A stretch of 64,000 bases of DNA from Cytidiella melzeri (taxonomy: Eukaryota; Basidiomycota; Agaricomycetes; Polyporales; Irpicaceae), in the NCBI GenBank assembly GCA_022592445.1, contig JABYQR010000117.1, positions 1 through 64,000 on the forward strand, given 5' to 3'. Position 1 is the stretch's first letter. Each line of letters opens with the position of its first letter. The translations under genes and the position numbers were made by a program. Under the pieces are notes generated by a model that was not told the DNA's origin, did no database searches, and saw only the letters and a program-made list of their open reading frames with translations. Shown piece by piece: positions 1-11,189 of this stretch.

Positions 1-57
1 GCGTGACTTCGCAAAGAGCGCGGTTCAAACTCCGCTGAGACGCATATTGCAGCCTCG
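1..57 (+). repeat. 3' part of a tRNA-like dispersed repeat (SINE-like)
   Basis: The first 54 bases align with one gap to 18474-18528, and most differences are transitions. Both copies contain a B-box-like GGTTYRAACTC stretch and end in GCATATTGYAGCC. The copy is cut by the window edge, so its 5' half is not visible. It is probably a fragment of a tRNA-derived SINE or a decayed tRNA family; the T-arm pairing is imperfect, so it is not called a functional tRNA. Confidence 0.45.
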
Positions 58-721
58 TCGTAAACGTGTTGATGGCAGCACTACATATAGTAAGTCTTGA
101 TAATCTGCCGCCTCGAGCCGGTGTGACTAACCGTGACATTTTTACGAACGCCCCATGTCTTTCATGCCCTTCGCCGGCATCCTGCCGTAGCCCTCTCTTC
201 CTCTCTAGACTGTCTGAAAAGATTACAGTGTGTTATACAGATGCACAGGTATACGTCCATGTACTTTTTATCTATTTTTGCTGAAAATATTCAGCGCAAT
301 GGGCTGAGCGCCGAAGTTTTACGAACAGTACCTAAAGCATAGTAATCCATTATTCACTTACAGTAAATTACAACCCTATTTTCGAAGCAACACCAGTCTT
401 CACCGTGAAATGTCGGATGTTTCAGGGGAACGGTCTGTGACGATCCGCAAGACCAGACCTGCGGGCGGTGACGAGGAACAAACACCAAAGTGTGTTTTAT
501 CGAGATCATGAGTCTCTGTGCTCCTGATCCTCTTCTCGTCGTCGACGCATACATAACTAGGTCTCCCCGGACTCTTCACACCGTCTTTTCCCTTCTACTC
601 CTCCGTCGCAAGGTTGTCTGGCTTATTTCTCCGCAGATTCCTTCGTAGGTGGACACTTCCCACACCCATACCATCTCTTGTCGTGACCAGTTCATGAGCT
701 AAGATCTGGAGCTAGCCCACC

Positions 722-2854
722 ATGGTTGCCGTGAGTTCACTGTTCGCTGGCGGTTCCTATTACAAGAAATTGAAGGCCACTGTTGTCAACGACATCTGGC
801 CAGAAGTTCTTTTCTTCGTTCTTATTGCAACGAGTAAGTGACACACTTGTTATGAAATGTCTTGCACGACTGACCATGGCTTAGTGGTTGTTTTGGTGTC
901 CGAGTTGACAACTACATCACTGGCCATATCTAACCAGATGTTGACTGTCCTCGGTATAGTGCTCGGTCTGGTTATATCGTTTAGGACGTCGACGGCATAT
1001 GAGAGGTTTGTCTGCGATTCCCATCTCAGAATGTTTGTGCTAACATTGCATGCTATTCTTGTTGAGCTTCTCTGAGGGAAGAAAGCTGTGGACGAACATT
1101 GCTATCGCGTCTAGGAACCTTGCGCAGATTGTATGACATGCTTCCTTTTTCATTAGTTTGGGCACGTTTTGGATTCTGAAAATCGTCATGGTAGATATGG
1201 ATTGTTGTGCCTTTCGATCGCGTCGACAAGGCCACGGGTGAGAAGAAGTCGCATCTCGAGGTAGTGATAGAAAAGAAAAGCATGATTAATTTGGTGCAAG
1301 CATATTCGGTTTCGGTCAAGGTAAGCATGTCAAACATACGCGCTACGTTCTGACTCTTACCCTTTACAGCATCTCCTGCGCGGCGAAGGGGGTGTCTACT
1401 ATGCGGATCTGTATCCCCTCATTTCCTTCCTTCCACGTTTCAGCGTTCACACAGGTAAAGCAACAGAGGATGATATGCTGCCGCTGTGGAAGGCCTCCGA
1501 AATGGATCACAAGACACACAGGTCCCTCCGCAAGAACACTGTCATCTTTCGCGCTGCTACTATGCCTCGTACAAATTGGGAGCCATTCCCCAGTACCAGT
1601 GGCAGCGACGAGATAACCGAAAGCGAGAAACGTGACTCCGAAATGTGGTACACCGGACGTCTCAACCGCTTCAAGACGTTCGATCCCGAGGCGGCCCTGC
1701 CCGTGCTGCCCAGTGAACGCCCTCTCCAACCCGCTCGCAACCCGCCGGTCACCAGCATTTATGACTACTTCCCATTCTTGCGCATTTTCAAGCTCGTCTT
1801 GAAGCCATTCAGACGCCATAAGCACAAACTTACGGAACCAATATCGGCCCGCACACGTACGCTTACTGGAAAGAAAATCAAACCTGAGGCTGCGGATTCG
1901 AACGTCCCCGTTGAGATCACCCTGTTTTTGATGACTTACTATGCCTCATTGTTGAGGCAGGGATTTTTGGCTCCCCCAGTGGCAACTGCGATGAACAACG
2001 CAATTGGAGCTCTCCAAGATACGGTAGTTCACCTGGAGAGAATCAAGAACACTCCGTTGCCGTTTGCTTACCAGGCTCATTTGAGGCTCTCGCTCTGGTG
2101 AGTGCTTTTGTTTATCGCGCATCGACGTCATTGCTGATACGGTGTAATGTCTCTGCAGGCTGTACTTGTTTCTCCTTCCGGTAGGCTGATACAGCTGTCG
2201 TGAGTGTCATACCAGCCTCTAACAATTTGCTCTGCGACACAGTTCCAAATCTACGATGCCTTCAAGTGGTTGACCATTCCGTAAGTACAGTCCACAATAT
2301 CAGATGCTGAACAAGTCGCTTACTATGCATACACAGTGCTTCAGCATTTGCATCCTTCTTGCTGCTTGGCTTCCTCGAGATTGGCCAAGAAATGTGCGTA
2401 CAAAATCTGGATTTTCTGTCAATCGACAGTGACTGATTGCGCGCAGTGAGAATCCCTTCAACTACGACCTCAACGATCTTGGTAATTTGACGCATATGCT
2501 CTCCTCAGAGACGTGACATATTCTAACCCGAGTAATCGCAGATCTTGACACTTTCTGCCTCGCCATTCAACGCGAATTGCACGAGATCACCGCTGTGAGT
2601 TTTCGTCACCATCTACGCCTGAGCCTCGACACTTACGCCAGCTTCCGCAGCATACCTCCCCCGATCCCGAAAGCTTCATCTTTACCGAGTGGAACCAGCC
2701 TTTCGCGCCTGCCGATCGCCGTAGCGCCAAAGAAATGATGGAGGACGTCGAGCACTCGTATCATGGCGTCGACACTGGCGTACACCATATTCGCCAGACG
2801 CTGCTCAGGAGCTGGAGAGACGTGGACGAAGTGACCCGCCATTATACCCACTAG
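722..2854 (+). CDS. Bestrophin-family (UPF0187/YneE-like) membrane anion channel
   Basis: Predicted chloride/anion channel of the bestrophin family. Eleven exons join in frame to 519 residues: 722-833, 885-1005, 1067-1130, 1195-1320, 1370-2097, 2159-2180, 2243-2280, 2337-2393, 2447-2481, 2542-2594, 2651-2854, all with GT...AG introns. The N-terminus carries the family's hallmark block: a hydrophobic segment followed by LGIVLGLVISFRTSTAYE and SEGRKLW. The C-terminal half has the bestrophin calcium-clasp-like run IENPFNYDLNDLDLD, here spread over three small exons. Hydrophobic segments near residues 25-75 and around the 2159-2393 exons fit a multi-pass membrane protein. The start is the first ATG in a good CCACCATGG context. 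Which ion it carries and which membrane it sits in cannot be read from the sequence. Confidence 0.9.
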
Positions 2855-5699
2855 TTGCGTCCGCCCGGACAATTCCGCTTATGCGCCTGAAAGGAGTTTT
2901 CCGGCGCTGACGGTCTCACACCTACCACCCTCAACACAATTTGGAACGCATTGACCCGGTTTGCCTCAGAGCAGGCATACAGCCGACGCTTTTTTATAAT
3001 GCTGTTCATGACTTTCCTCCGACGCCCCTCACTCACGAATTCTTATTCCATGCAAGGGGCTAAGTTACGACTGGCTCTTCCACGTACATAACAATATCTG
3101 CGCTTATTCCTGCATCCCGTCGACATACCTCATGGACTCTCTCAATCACGCACGGACATACATCCAAATGCATTCCATCCGCAACGTATAATACGACTTG
3201 GCACGCTTTCACGCTTACTCTTCTTATTATCTTCCCCTTGGCTCCAGCATAATTTATAGTATTGTTTTCCGGCTCGTGGTTACTGTACTCGCGTTGTTTG
3301 CGGTAGGCGTCGTGGAGCGCAAAGCCTCGGACTCCGGCTCCCTTTAGTAGAGATGATATCAGTGCTCATTTTATTGTTATCTTAATCTACCAGCTCGTAG
3401 TGTTGAACATTTAAAGCGTTGCAAAACCACAACTACTTATCATAACTCTCACCTCTCCAAAGCCCACTTCTCAAAGCCCACCACAGGAATCATATGCATG
3501 AAAAGAGAAAGCATATGGCATAATTGCGGCTGCTGCCCCGCCCAGCCTACAGGTTTCGGCTGTTGGGATTTTTACGTGCTACAGTTTTCACACGGTCCAG
3601 CACCCATCGCAGCTATCTACTGGAAATCTGAGGAACACAATCACTATCCGTAACCCAAACCTAAGCACTATCACAAACAGAAACTCGAAGCCGAACCTCA
3701 CCAACCAACCCCGGGGCCCCTCCTCTCCTGCGCTCCACTCCTCTCCTCACCACAACGTATAAAGCTTGTCTGGGTTTTCTGTGTAACCGCGGATGAACGG
3801 TTGCTTCTCGTCACCATCTTGTCAAGCCACATCCCCCGCTTCGAGCGGGTACTGTCATTGTCCCAGTCAGGTAGAACGAGCGTGCGTCGGTGCCGAGAAG
3901 AGACTGAAAGTCCAATTCTGTGCAGGTGAACCAAAGTGTCAGTGGCCGCAACAGATGGTCGAGCTAAACATGGGTACTGACAATGAGTGTGCAGGAACCG
4001 CCAGGGTTCGCCAATATGATGACCGGTCGTTGTCGTCTAATTTGATGTTCGTATTCCCGACGTCAAAGGGTCGTCTCTGAATAACGAGTTAGCCTTCGTA
4101 TCGTGACATGAGACTGAACACTTACTGTCGACAGTTGCTTCGGTGTGCAGCCGTCGCCGAGGAATATTTCTAGGCTCTACAACAGGCGTCCCCGTTGCAG
4201 AAGCCTAGGACAATATGTAACAGCGAAGCACTACGAAGACAAGGACTGTGACGATTGAACGTCAGCCCCAAGCGATTTCAAAAGCTTCGGACAACTCACC
4301 GAAGGTCGGAGGAAATTCTCTGCGTATTTCGCCCTCAGCGCATAGAACGCTTGGGTACCAATGAATCCCGTCGCGAGAGAGCCAGTACACTGCCGAGTCG
4401 TCTACTGTGCCAGTCCTTGAGACACCTTCGGATGGCCTGGCCGAAGGATGCTTCAGAGCGCAGGACTGTCTAAGACGAGACAGAGTTGACCGATGAGATC
4501 TGGCGGCGGCGAGCAGCGAGGAAAGATGATAGTGGCCAAACGTGGGAAGGAGACAGCTAGTCCAACGTCGAAGGGAAGCCCGATAGAACAAAAGAGTGTG
4601 GTGCACAGGAGCTAGAGTACAGCGATGAGCAAACAGAGAAATCGTTCGGGTGTACAGGCACTCACCGACAGACACAAGCAACTGGATTTAACCTCTGAGG
4701 AGCACGGACGACAATCTTCATGATGCATAGAATCGAAGACTCGCTGAACCATGTTCCCGTTCGTGCCCAACCGGCGTCGGCCTCGGATGCATACGAGGGT
4801 AGACAGTGGCTGAGACGAAGGAAGTGTTTTGGTTCGAACGGCAGACCGGCTGCTACGGAGGGTGAAATTAAGGTTGCTTGAGCTATCGATGCAGGGGTAT
4901 TGTGCGAGTGGGCTTGGACGGGGAGAAGTATCTCGATGCCGTGAACTAGGGTGGGTGAGGAGGATAGTGAACGACGACGACGGATGTTGAGAGATATATG
5001 GCGGTGACGAGTGGACTGTCGCAGGCACAGACAAAAGCTCGCGCATTCTAAGTGAAGAGGGACAGAGACAGAGGTGTGAAAAGCAAAGGAAGGTGGTGGT
5101 GAGAGAGAAAGCGCGGTGAAGAAATTCCAACGGGATCGACGCCGTTTTATGCACATCCAGCCAAGCTTCGTAGCTGACAGAAGCACGAAGCTGACACGAT
5201 CGTCATCCCAGTCAGGAAACTTGGCCAAATCTGGAGAAACTATTCATAAGTTTCGCTAGATTCGGCGAAGTGGCCAGCCTTGACTGGCTGACGGTCCTGT
5301 ATTCAGGTAACGGGACGCTGGCCAGTAGAAAGATGCGTTGTGGTATGCCGGTTCTGCATCTTCGTCGTTAGTTTGACAGTGCGCTGCAATGGGTCGTACA
5401 TCAAGGACTAGACGAGCTTACCAAATTTGTAAGACACCACTTGCATGGCCAGTTGACATCCTGTATGCGTACGAAAAGCTCAGTGAAACAGTGTACTGCA
5501 AGTGTTGTGGTAAGTAGTGCTCTACCATGGATATGATCGCGTGTAATCCTTTGGAAACCAGATGATCTGAGGGATGTTGTAGGCTTACATATTGTGGGGG
5601 AATGCGTCAGAGGGAGGCAAGACACACTGTGCAATGGCGTTTTCAAGGTCTGACCTCCGAGTTCGACTAATTTGAGTAAAAAGACTGCACACGGTAGTG
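2855..5699. other. Anonymous intergenic stretch, no convincing gene
   Basis: I see no recognisable domain here. On the minus strand, 4262-5228 keeps overlapping open frames. A short spliced model is possible: ATG at 4721, donor near 4663, acceptor near 4615, and an open frame to 4262. It resembles nothing I know. The pyrimidine-rich minus-strand run upstream of it (4950-5110) could be a promoter or 5' leader. Coding status is unresolved. Confidence 0.3.
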
Positions 5700-6038
5700 A
5701 TGATATGCTCCCTTACGATTGAGAAAAATGCCGTCCAGGACTCGGAACCTGAACGGTGCACACAGCTCAAGAACCTCTTAACTGTGTCGCAAACTTGGCG
5801 TACCTTGCCTGCACACCATGACCTTTAGAGTGACTTCCTGTCGATAATCGTCGCTTCCTCGCCGGGCAGCTTCTATGACTACAATAACTGGTCAAAGCAC
5901 TTTGCAGAAGAAGAAAGCATGTTTCCTGACGCTCTCGTCGAAGTCCTCGATGAACTCACTGAATGCGATCGCCTCCTGCGGAGGTTGAGACCACTTGAAG
6001 AGAGCCTCGACGCTGAGGAGTACCCGAGGATCATATGA
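5700..6038 (+). pseudogene. ORF-like remnant with one in-frame TAG (unknown protein)
   Basis: One reading frame runs from ATG 5700 to TGA 6036-6038 and is broken only by TAG at 5826-5828. The text on both sides of the stop looks like real protein: the part before contains NLLTVSQTWRTLPAHH, and the part after contains SFYDYNNWSKHFAEEESM and an acidic/leucine-rich helix-like tail. It may be a decayed gene, or two exons if a weak GTGTCG donor near 5774 joins the acceptor CTTTAG at 5828. No family recognised. Confidence 0.35.
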
Positions 6039-6684
6039 GGAAGTCCCCGACGTATATAACACAGAGCACAGAGAGGTTCAACTTATCGTGTATGCACAAC
6101 GGTAAGCAGTCTGCAAAAGTTAAGAAGTAATTACCGGCGAAAGGTTGGCAGACCAAATAAATAATCTGTCGATTACGTAATACTCGGATTACAGTCTTAT
6201 AATTAGGTCGTCGCGCGTGGCTTGGACGCCTTTTGCTCTCTCGTGGTCCTTTTTACTAGCTATAGACTACTACAAGCTCGAGAGACCGTTCGCGTTGCTG
6301 CTCGCTAGACAACGCACGGGTGAGAAAGCCTGTGAACCGTATTTGTGCTGCTAGGTGCACGAGGCAAGAGAACGGCCGCTGCCGCTGCACGAGGCCTGCG
6401 ACTGCACGAGGCATCCAGGCTCTGTTGCGTTCAAGCGTGTCTCATTATTCGACTAGAGCAGGATAGCGCTACCAAGCAGGAGAGGCATGAGGTGAGAGCC
6501 TCTGCACGCGTCACGCATCAGTAACACGCTATAAAGATCCGGGCTCGTCGTCCTCCGCCCCGATACCTCGACAGGCGATCTTCAACGCCTCGCGATAACG
6601 TGCTCCTCAACGTCCAACTCGACATCGAGGTGGCATCGTCGCGATCACGACGCCCTGCTCGTGCATCTCGCGTCGGTCTGTCGA
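6039..6684 (+). promoter_or_regulatory. Upstream region of the coiled-coil gene with three TGCACGAGGC boxes
   Basis: This is the gap before the large coiled-coil gene. It holds three exact copies of TGCACGAGGC at 6356-6365, 6386-6395 and 6403-6412, all in the same orientation. They could be binding sites for a regulator. No ORF of note is seen. Confidence 0.35.
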
Positions 6685-6762
6685 GTGAGTACGCCCCTCT
6701 GCGCCCGATCGCGCTGGGATTATTTCGATGCTAGCACTCACCACGACTTTGCAACGTTGCAG
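6685..6762 (+). other. Candidate 5'-UTR intron of the coiled-coil gene
   Basis: A strong donor (GTGAGTACG) at 6685 and an acceptor (ACGTTGCAG) ending at 6762 bracket 78 bp in the otherwise ATG-poor leader of the gene starting at 6924. This is an inference from splice consensus only. Confidence 0.4.
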
Positions 6763-6923
6763 GTCGCTTTGCTCCTCGTCATCCCAAAGTAAGGCGGAGC
6801 GGTTCAGTCCGCGAATCCCCTTGCGCAGTTCTGCACAGGATACCACCTGCACTTACGCGACTCCCGCACGATCGATACATCGACCTCAGCGACGCACATA
6901 GTGCTGTCTCGTCCTTGAGTCTC

Positions 6924-9900
6924 ATGTCTACGTCGTTATCGAGGGCAACTGGTCGGACTAACCGCCCTCCGTTGGATACTGCTGCCGACCCCAGTGATGA
7001 GTGGATAGCAGCCCTGCGCAAGACGATCGAGAATGAGCTGCGTCCAGACGTGAAGAAGGCAGAGGACATTAGGGATGCAAAGATGGCAGAGGCGGGGTCA
7101 GACGAGGCAGCTAAGCAGGCTATTGAGCAGGAATACAATGACATGAGGGCGACGTACGTCACCATCGCCACCATGTATTTCAACGACAGACTGGAAGCTG
7201 AGAAGAGGAGGAGGAGGGGACAAGATCCCGGGGATCCCAACAGTCTCGTAGAACAACAGCGAGGACAGCTCGACGCTGCTCAGAGGTCTCGAGGGACGAG
7301 AGATGGTTATTCGGCGACGCTCGATGGAGCATTTCCTTTCGCTAGCGACGGTGGTACCATAGATCCTGCTACAGGCCCAGACGACGACTCAGCACGTACC
7401 TCACAGGAATATGCGAGCAGATATGGCCAAGCCCCAGCATTTCGTCGTTATACGGGCGATTCTGATAGCATGTCGAGCCCTAGCTCAAGTTTACCGAGGC
7501 ACATACCGAATTCACGCAGAGAAACAGCCGACACGTTCGATGCTGAACAGGACGGGAGCGAACCTGGCTCGCTGGGTGCTCACGGCGGTGTCAGTCGCAG
7601 ACAGAGCTCAGGTTCGATGAACAGCTTAAGGTCGCGACATGCCTATTGGCGGGACGGCCCCGGCGTGCAAGTGTCACCCAAGGATGCCCCTGTGTCTCGT
7701 ATCAACGACTTTGCCCCTTCCCCTTCAACATCAGCTCCAAGGCGGGATATCGGCACTTCTAGCAGGTCAGGTATCACCGCAGCGTTTTCACAGTCATCTC
7801 CCTCGGCCCCTCCCATCACTCACCAGCCTGTTAGACGAGATAGTAACGCAAGCTTGGCATCTTCGCGGTCTGGAGGCCCTGGCTCTCTCCCTCGCACCGC
7901 GCCTATAGCTTCGCCATTCGCTTCTCGTACACACATCACTCCTGCTGCCGCTGCCGTACCTGTATATACTCCTCCACCCCATGATTCCTTGGGCCAGTCT
8001 CCAATCAAGAAGGAGTCCACATCGTCGGACTTTTATGCCGCCATTCCTTTGGCTTCTCACTCACGGTCTGTGTTGCCCCCTGTCTCGACTGCATCCGACT
8101 CCAATAGGACACTCGATGATTTGGACGATGAGCCGTTGCTTCAGCGTCCCAGTCCAGATGTCGACACTGGAAAGTCTTGGTCTGCGCGATCTAACATGCA
8201 ACGACCCGTACGCCATCGTACCTCCTCCAGCGATTTCCACACACGTCGCCTCACAATCGACGCACGACCCAGTTCGACTGCATCAAAGCCCAGCCCAATC
8301 GTCGTCCCTTCATCCCCCGAATCCTATCGCGCCCCTCCATCAAGCTACGCCGCGAGCCACATGCGCCGTTACGACGACGATTATGGTAGCCCCGGCATCC
8401 CTATTCCCTCCCCCTCTGATCCTGCTACCGGCGCAGCCTCCCAGGCCTCCCCGGAATGGGCCAAATCATACTCCAACAGGTCGATGATGCGCAGGAAGAC
8501 GTCCTTCACGGTCGATCACCACCACAGTAATAACAACCGTGACACATCTCAGAGCCCTGAGAGCGCCCGTGTGCCGTACAGCGCTGGTTTGGGGATGGGG
8601 GTGGGCCGTAGGAATTCTGTGAGCTCGCACCATTCTGGGAAGTCAGCCAAATCGTACGGTGGGTCGTACCCGGACACGTATTATCGGAGTGCGAATCAGA
8701 ATGAGGATTGGTCGCCGATGCCGCCGTATGCGGAGCAATCGCATGATGGGTCTGCCAGTGAGCGTTCGGACGGTGGTGGTGGGGAGGAGTTTTATGACGA
8801 TCAGGAGTTCTATGATGAGTTGGTTTGGAGAGAGGGAGAGATGTTGAAAAGGGAGGAGGAGTTGAGATTGAAGGAGGAAGAGGCGAAGCGGAAGGAGGAG
8901 GAGGCGACGCGTAAGGAGGAAGAGGTTCTTCGTAAAGAGGAGGAGGCGAAGCGTAAGGAAGAGGAAGCGAGACGGAAGGAGGAGGAGGTGAGGCGCAAGG
9001 AGGTCGAGGCGAGGAAGAAGGAGGAGGAGGCGAAACGCAAGGAGGCGGAAATCAAGCGGAAGGAAGAGATCGCGAGGCGCAAGGAGGAGGAGGTGAAGCG
9101 CAAGGAGGAGGTTGCAAGACGCAAGGAGGAAGATGCGAGACGGAAGGAAGAAGACGCGAGGAAAATGGAGGAAGACGCGCGACGTACGGAAGACGAGGCT
9201 CGCAAGATGGAGGAGGAGGTTCGAAGGATGGAAGAGGATGCTCGACGGAAGGAGGAGGAGGTTCTCCGGAAAGAGGTAGAGATGAGACGTAAGGAAGAGG
9301 AGGCGGAACGTAAGGAAGAGGAGGCTCGACGCTTGGAGGAGGAAGCTCGTAGGATTGAAGAGGAGGCTCGATTGCGTGAGGAGGAGGCTGAGCGTAAAGA
9401 GGAAGAAGTTCGTAAAAGAGAGGAAGCCCTACGAGTAAAGGAGGAAGAATTCGAGCGCATGGAGGAGGATGTACGCCGGCTGAGCGACGACGCTAAGCGG
9501 AGGGCTTTCGAACTCAGGCTCAAGGAGGAGGAAGCTGTGCGGAGAGAGGAGGAAGCAATGCAGATGGAAGAGGAGGCCAGAAGAAGGGAGGAGGATGCAC
9601 GTAGACGGGAAGATGATGCCCGACGGAAGGAAGAAGATGCTCGACGGAAAGAGGACGATGCCAGACGGCGAGAGGAGTATGCACGAGTCAGAGCGGAAGA
9701 GGCTAAACAAAGAGCGGACGAAGTTCGACTACGGGCTGAAGACGCAAGGATTCGTGCAGAAGAGGCGAGAGTCAGGGAAGATATATTGCGGAGACGGGAA
9801 GAGGAGTTCAAGTTGAAGGAAGACGAACTGATGAAGAGAGAGGAAGAGCTTGAGCGACGGGAGGCAGAGACAAAGCGGCTCGAAGAGGAGAAACGCGAGA

Positions 9901-11189
9901 CGGACTTTCTGGCCGAATTTGCCCGCAAGGAACGACGCCGGTTAGACGAACTCATCGCTGAGCAACAGCGCATTGCCAGCGAACTTTCTACCCAGCGCGA
10001 GGCTCGAAGACAGGCGGAGCAGCTCGCTGCACGACTTCAACAGGAAGAGGCCCAGGAGGCCCTTCTCTTGGCTGAACAGGAAGAACTCAGTCGTACGGAG
10101 TTTTTAGCTCAGCAAGAGGAAGCGCGCAGAGCCGAGCGACTAGCAGAGGAGCGTAGAGAAGCTGAGGCTCATGCTGCGGAAGAGAAACGCAGAGCCGAGG
10201 TGCTAGCTGAGGAGCGTCGCCGAGCTGAGGCTCATGCTCAGGAAGAGAGACGACGTGCTGAACGAGCGGCCGAGGAACGGTGGAAAGCAGAGGCCCTGGC
10301 ACAGGAAGAGAGGCGTAGAGCAGAGATTGCAGAGGAAGAACGTCACCGTAAAGAGCTTGCACGGCAACTAGAAGAGCAGCGACAAGATGAGGTTCGTCGT
10401 CGTGCTGAGCAGCAGAGACGGCAGGACGCCTATGGAGGTAGTGCGACGCGTTCTGGAACTCCTTCCTCTTCTGCTTCCCAGGCCGCGTATACAAACTCGA
10501 GTCGCCATAATTCTGCTGGGAGCGCAACCTCGGATCGTTCGAGCACCGCCTCGAATTCTAGCTGGGCAACTAACTCTTCTTGGACGAGCTGGGCCAGTCA
10601 AGGTTCTGGGTCATCATCTACGCCGACTCCGTCTACCGCAAAGGCCACGCCTCCTCGTAGGACCACTAGCACAACTTCTCACACACCGACTGAACCCTCT
10701 GCATCCCGTCGAGCTGCAGAAGACGACTACCTCAAGTGGCAAGAGCGGCAGGAGGAGCAAGCTAGACGTCAAGCTGAAGCGTTCCGCAAGGAGCAGGAAA
10801 GACTAGAGCGACAGCGACAAGCCAAAGCTGGGCAGATGCTCACCAAGGAATCGGTTCTGCAACTCTTTGACGACCACGACCGGATGTGGTCTCGTCTTGC
10901 TGCCCTTGACTCTGCATCCTGGACCAGCTTCCCATGGCCGATGCTCAAGAAGGCATTTGAGCCTGAGGACTTGACAACCACTGCAATTGCGGCATACGTT
11001 CTCAACCCTTACAGCCCGAGCGACAAGCCGGAGAAGGATCGGATTAAGGAGCACATCCGACGCTGGCATCCTGACCGCTTTGAGACCAAGCTGTTACCCA
11101 AGGTCAGGAGCGAGGATCGCGACAGAGTCAAGGAAGGCGCTGGCCAGGTCGTTCGCAGCCTGAACGAGCTTCTGACTCGAAGTGCATAG
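6924..11189 (+). CDS. Large coiled-coil protein with C-terminal J-like (HPDRF) domain
   Basis: Intronless gene of 1421 residues. The first in-frame ATG is at 6924; an in-frame TTG nine bases upstream is not used. Three regions follow. Residues 1-110 are a charged helical start. Residues 110-620 are Ser/Pro-rich and probably disordered. Residues about 627-1170 are an extremely long charged helix of repeated seven-residue units of the RKEEEAR type, so the DNA shows a matching 21-bp periodicity. A Ser/Thr-rich linker then leads to a C-terminal domain with RRWHPDRFETK near residue 1379. This HPD-containing segment resembles the divergent J-like C-terminus of NFKBIL1-type proteins and could contact Hsp70-class partners; that is inference. 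Role unknown; a scaffold or cytoskeletal function is plausible for such a coil. Confidence 0.85.
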   Translation: MSTSLSRATGRTNRPPLDTAADPSDEWIAALRKTIENELRPDVKKAEDIRDAKMAEAGSDEAAKQAIEQEYNDMRATYVTIATMYFNDRLEAEKRRRRGQDPGDPNSLVEQQRGQLDAAQRSRGTRDGYSATLDGAFPFASDGGTIDPATGPDDDSARTSQEYASRYGQAPAFRRYTGDSDSMSSPSSSLPRHIPNSRRETADTFDAEQDGSEPGSLGAHGGVSRRQSSGSMNSLRSRHAYWRDGPGVQVSPKDAPVSRINDFAPSPSTSAPRRDIGTSSRSGITAAFSQSSPSAPPITHQPVRRDSNASLASSRSGGPGSLPRTAPIASPFASRTHITPAAAAVPVYTPPPHDSLGQSPIKKESTSSDFYAAIPLASHSRSVLPPVSTASDSNRTLDDLDDEPLLQRPSPDVDTGKSWSARSNMQRPVRHRTSSSDFHTRRLTIDARPSSTASKPSPIVVPSSPESYRAPPSSYAASHMRRYDDDYGSPGIPIPSPSDPATGAASQASPEWAKSYSNRSMMRRKTSFTVDHHHSNNNRDTSQSPESARVPYSAGLGMGVGRRNSVSSHHSGKSAKSYGGSYPDTYYRSANQNEDWSPMPPYAEQSHDGSASERSDGGGGEEFYDDQEFYDELVWREGEMLKREEELRLKEEEAKRKEEEATRKEEEVLRKEEEAKRKEEEARRKEEEVRRKEVEARKKEEEAKRKEAEIKRKEEIARRKEEEVKRKEEVARRKEEDARRKEEDARKMEEDARRTEDEARKMEEEVRRMEEDARRKEEEVLRKEVEMRRKEEEAERKEEEARRLEEEARRIEEEARLREEEAERKEEEVRKREEALRVKEEEFERMEEDVRRLSDDAKRRAFELRLKEEEAVRREEEAMQMEEEARRREEDARRREDDARRKEEDARRKEDDARRREEYARVRAEEAKQRADEVRLRAEDARIRAEEARVREDILRRREEEFKLKEDELMKREEELERREAETKRLEEEKRETDFLAEFARKERRRLDELIAEQQRIASELSTQREARRQAEQLAARLQQEEAQEALLLAEQEELSRTEFLAQQEEARRAERLAEERREAEAHAAEEKRRAEVLAEERRRAEAHAQEERRRAERAAEERWKAEALAQEERRRAEIAEEERHRKELARQLEEQRQDEVRRRAEQQRRQDAYGGSATRSGTPSSSASQAAYTNSSRHNSAGSATSDRSSTASNSSWATNSSWTSWASQGSGSSSTPTPSTAKATPPRRTTSTTSHTPTEPSASRRAAEDDYLKWQERQEEQARRQAEAFRKEQERLERQRQAKAGQMLTKESVLQLFDDHDRMWSRLAALDSASWTSFPWPMLKKAFEPEDLTTTAIAAYVLNPYSPSDKPEKDRIKEHIRRWHPDRFETKLLPKVRSEDRDRVKEGAGQVVRSLNELLTRSA
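8805..10430 (+). repeat. Heptad-encoding 21-bp-periodic tandem repeat
   Basis: Purine-rich (GAGGAGGARGC...) degenerate tandem repeat encoding the Lys/Arg/Glu coiled coil of the gene at 6924-11189. The low complexity keeps other frames open too, including a long serine-rich antisense frame, which is an artefact. Confidence 0.85.

Noticed and set aside
3838..5230. Shared minus-strand PDWD(D/N)D peptide at two places suggesting a duplicated gene
   Set aside because: Similarity is only about 20 bp (near 3850 and 5210) with nothing matching on either side.
8810..9973. A 387-codon antisense open frame rich in Ser/Arg
   Set aside because: It is the mirror of the Glu/Lys heptad repeat on the other strand; the low-complexity codons leave no stops. 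No start context or family features.
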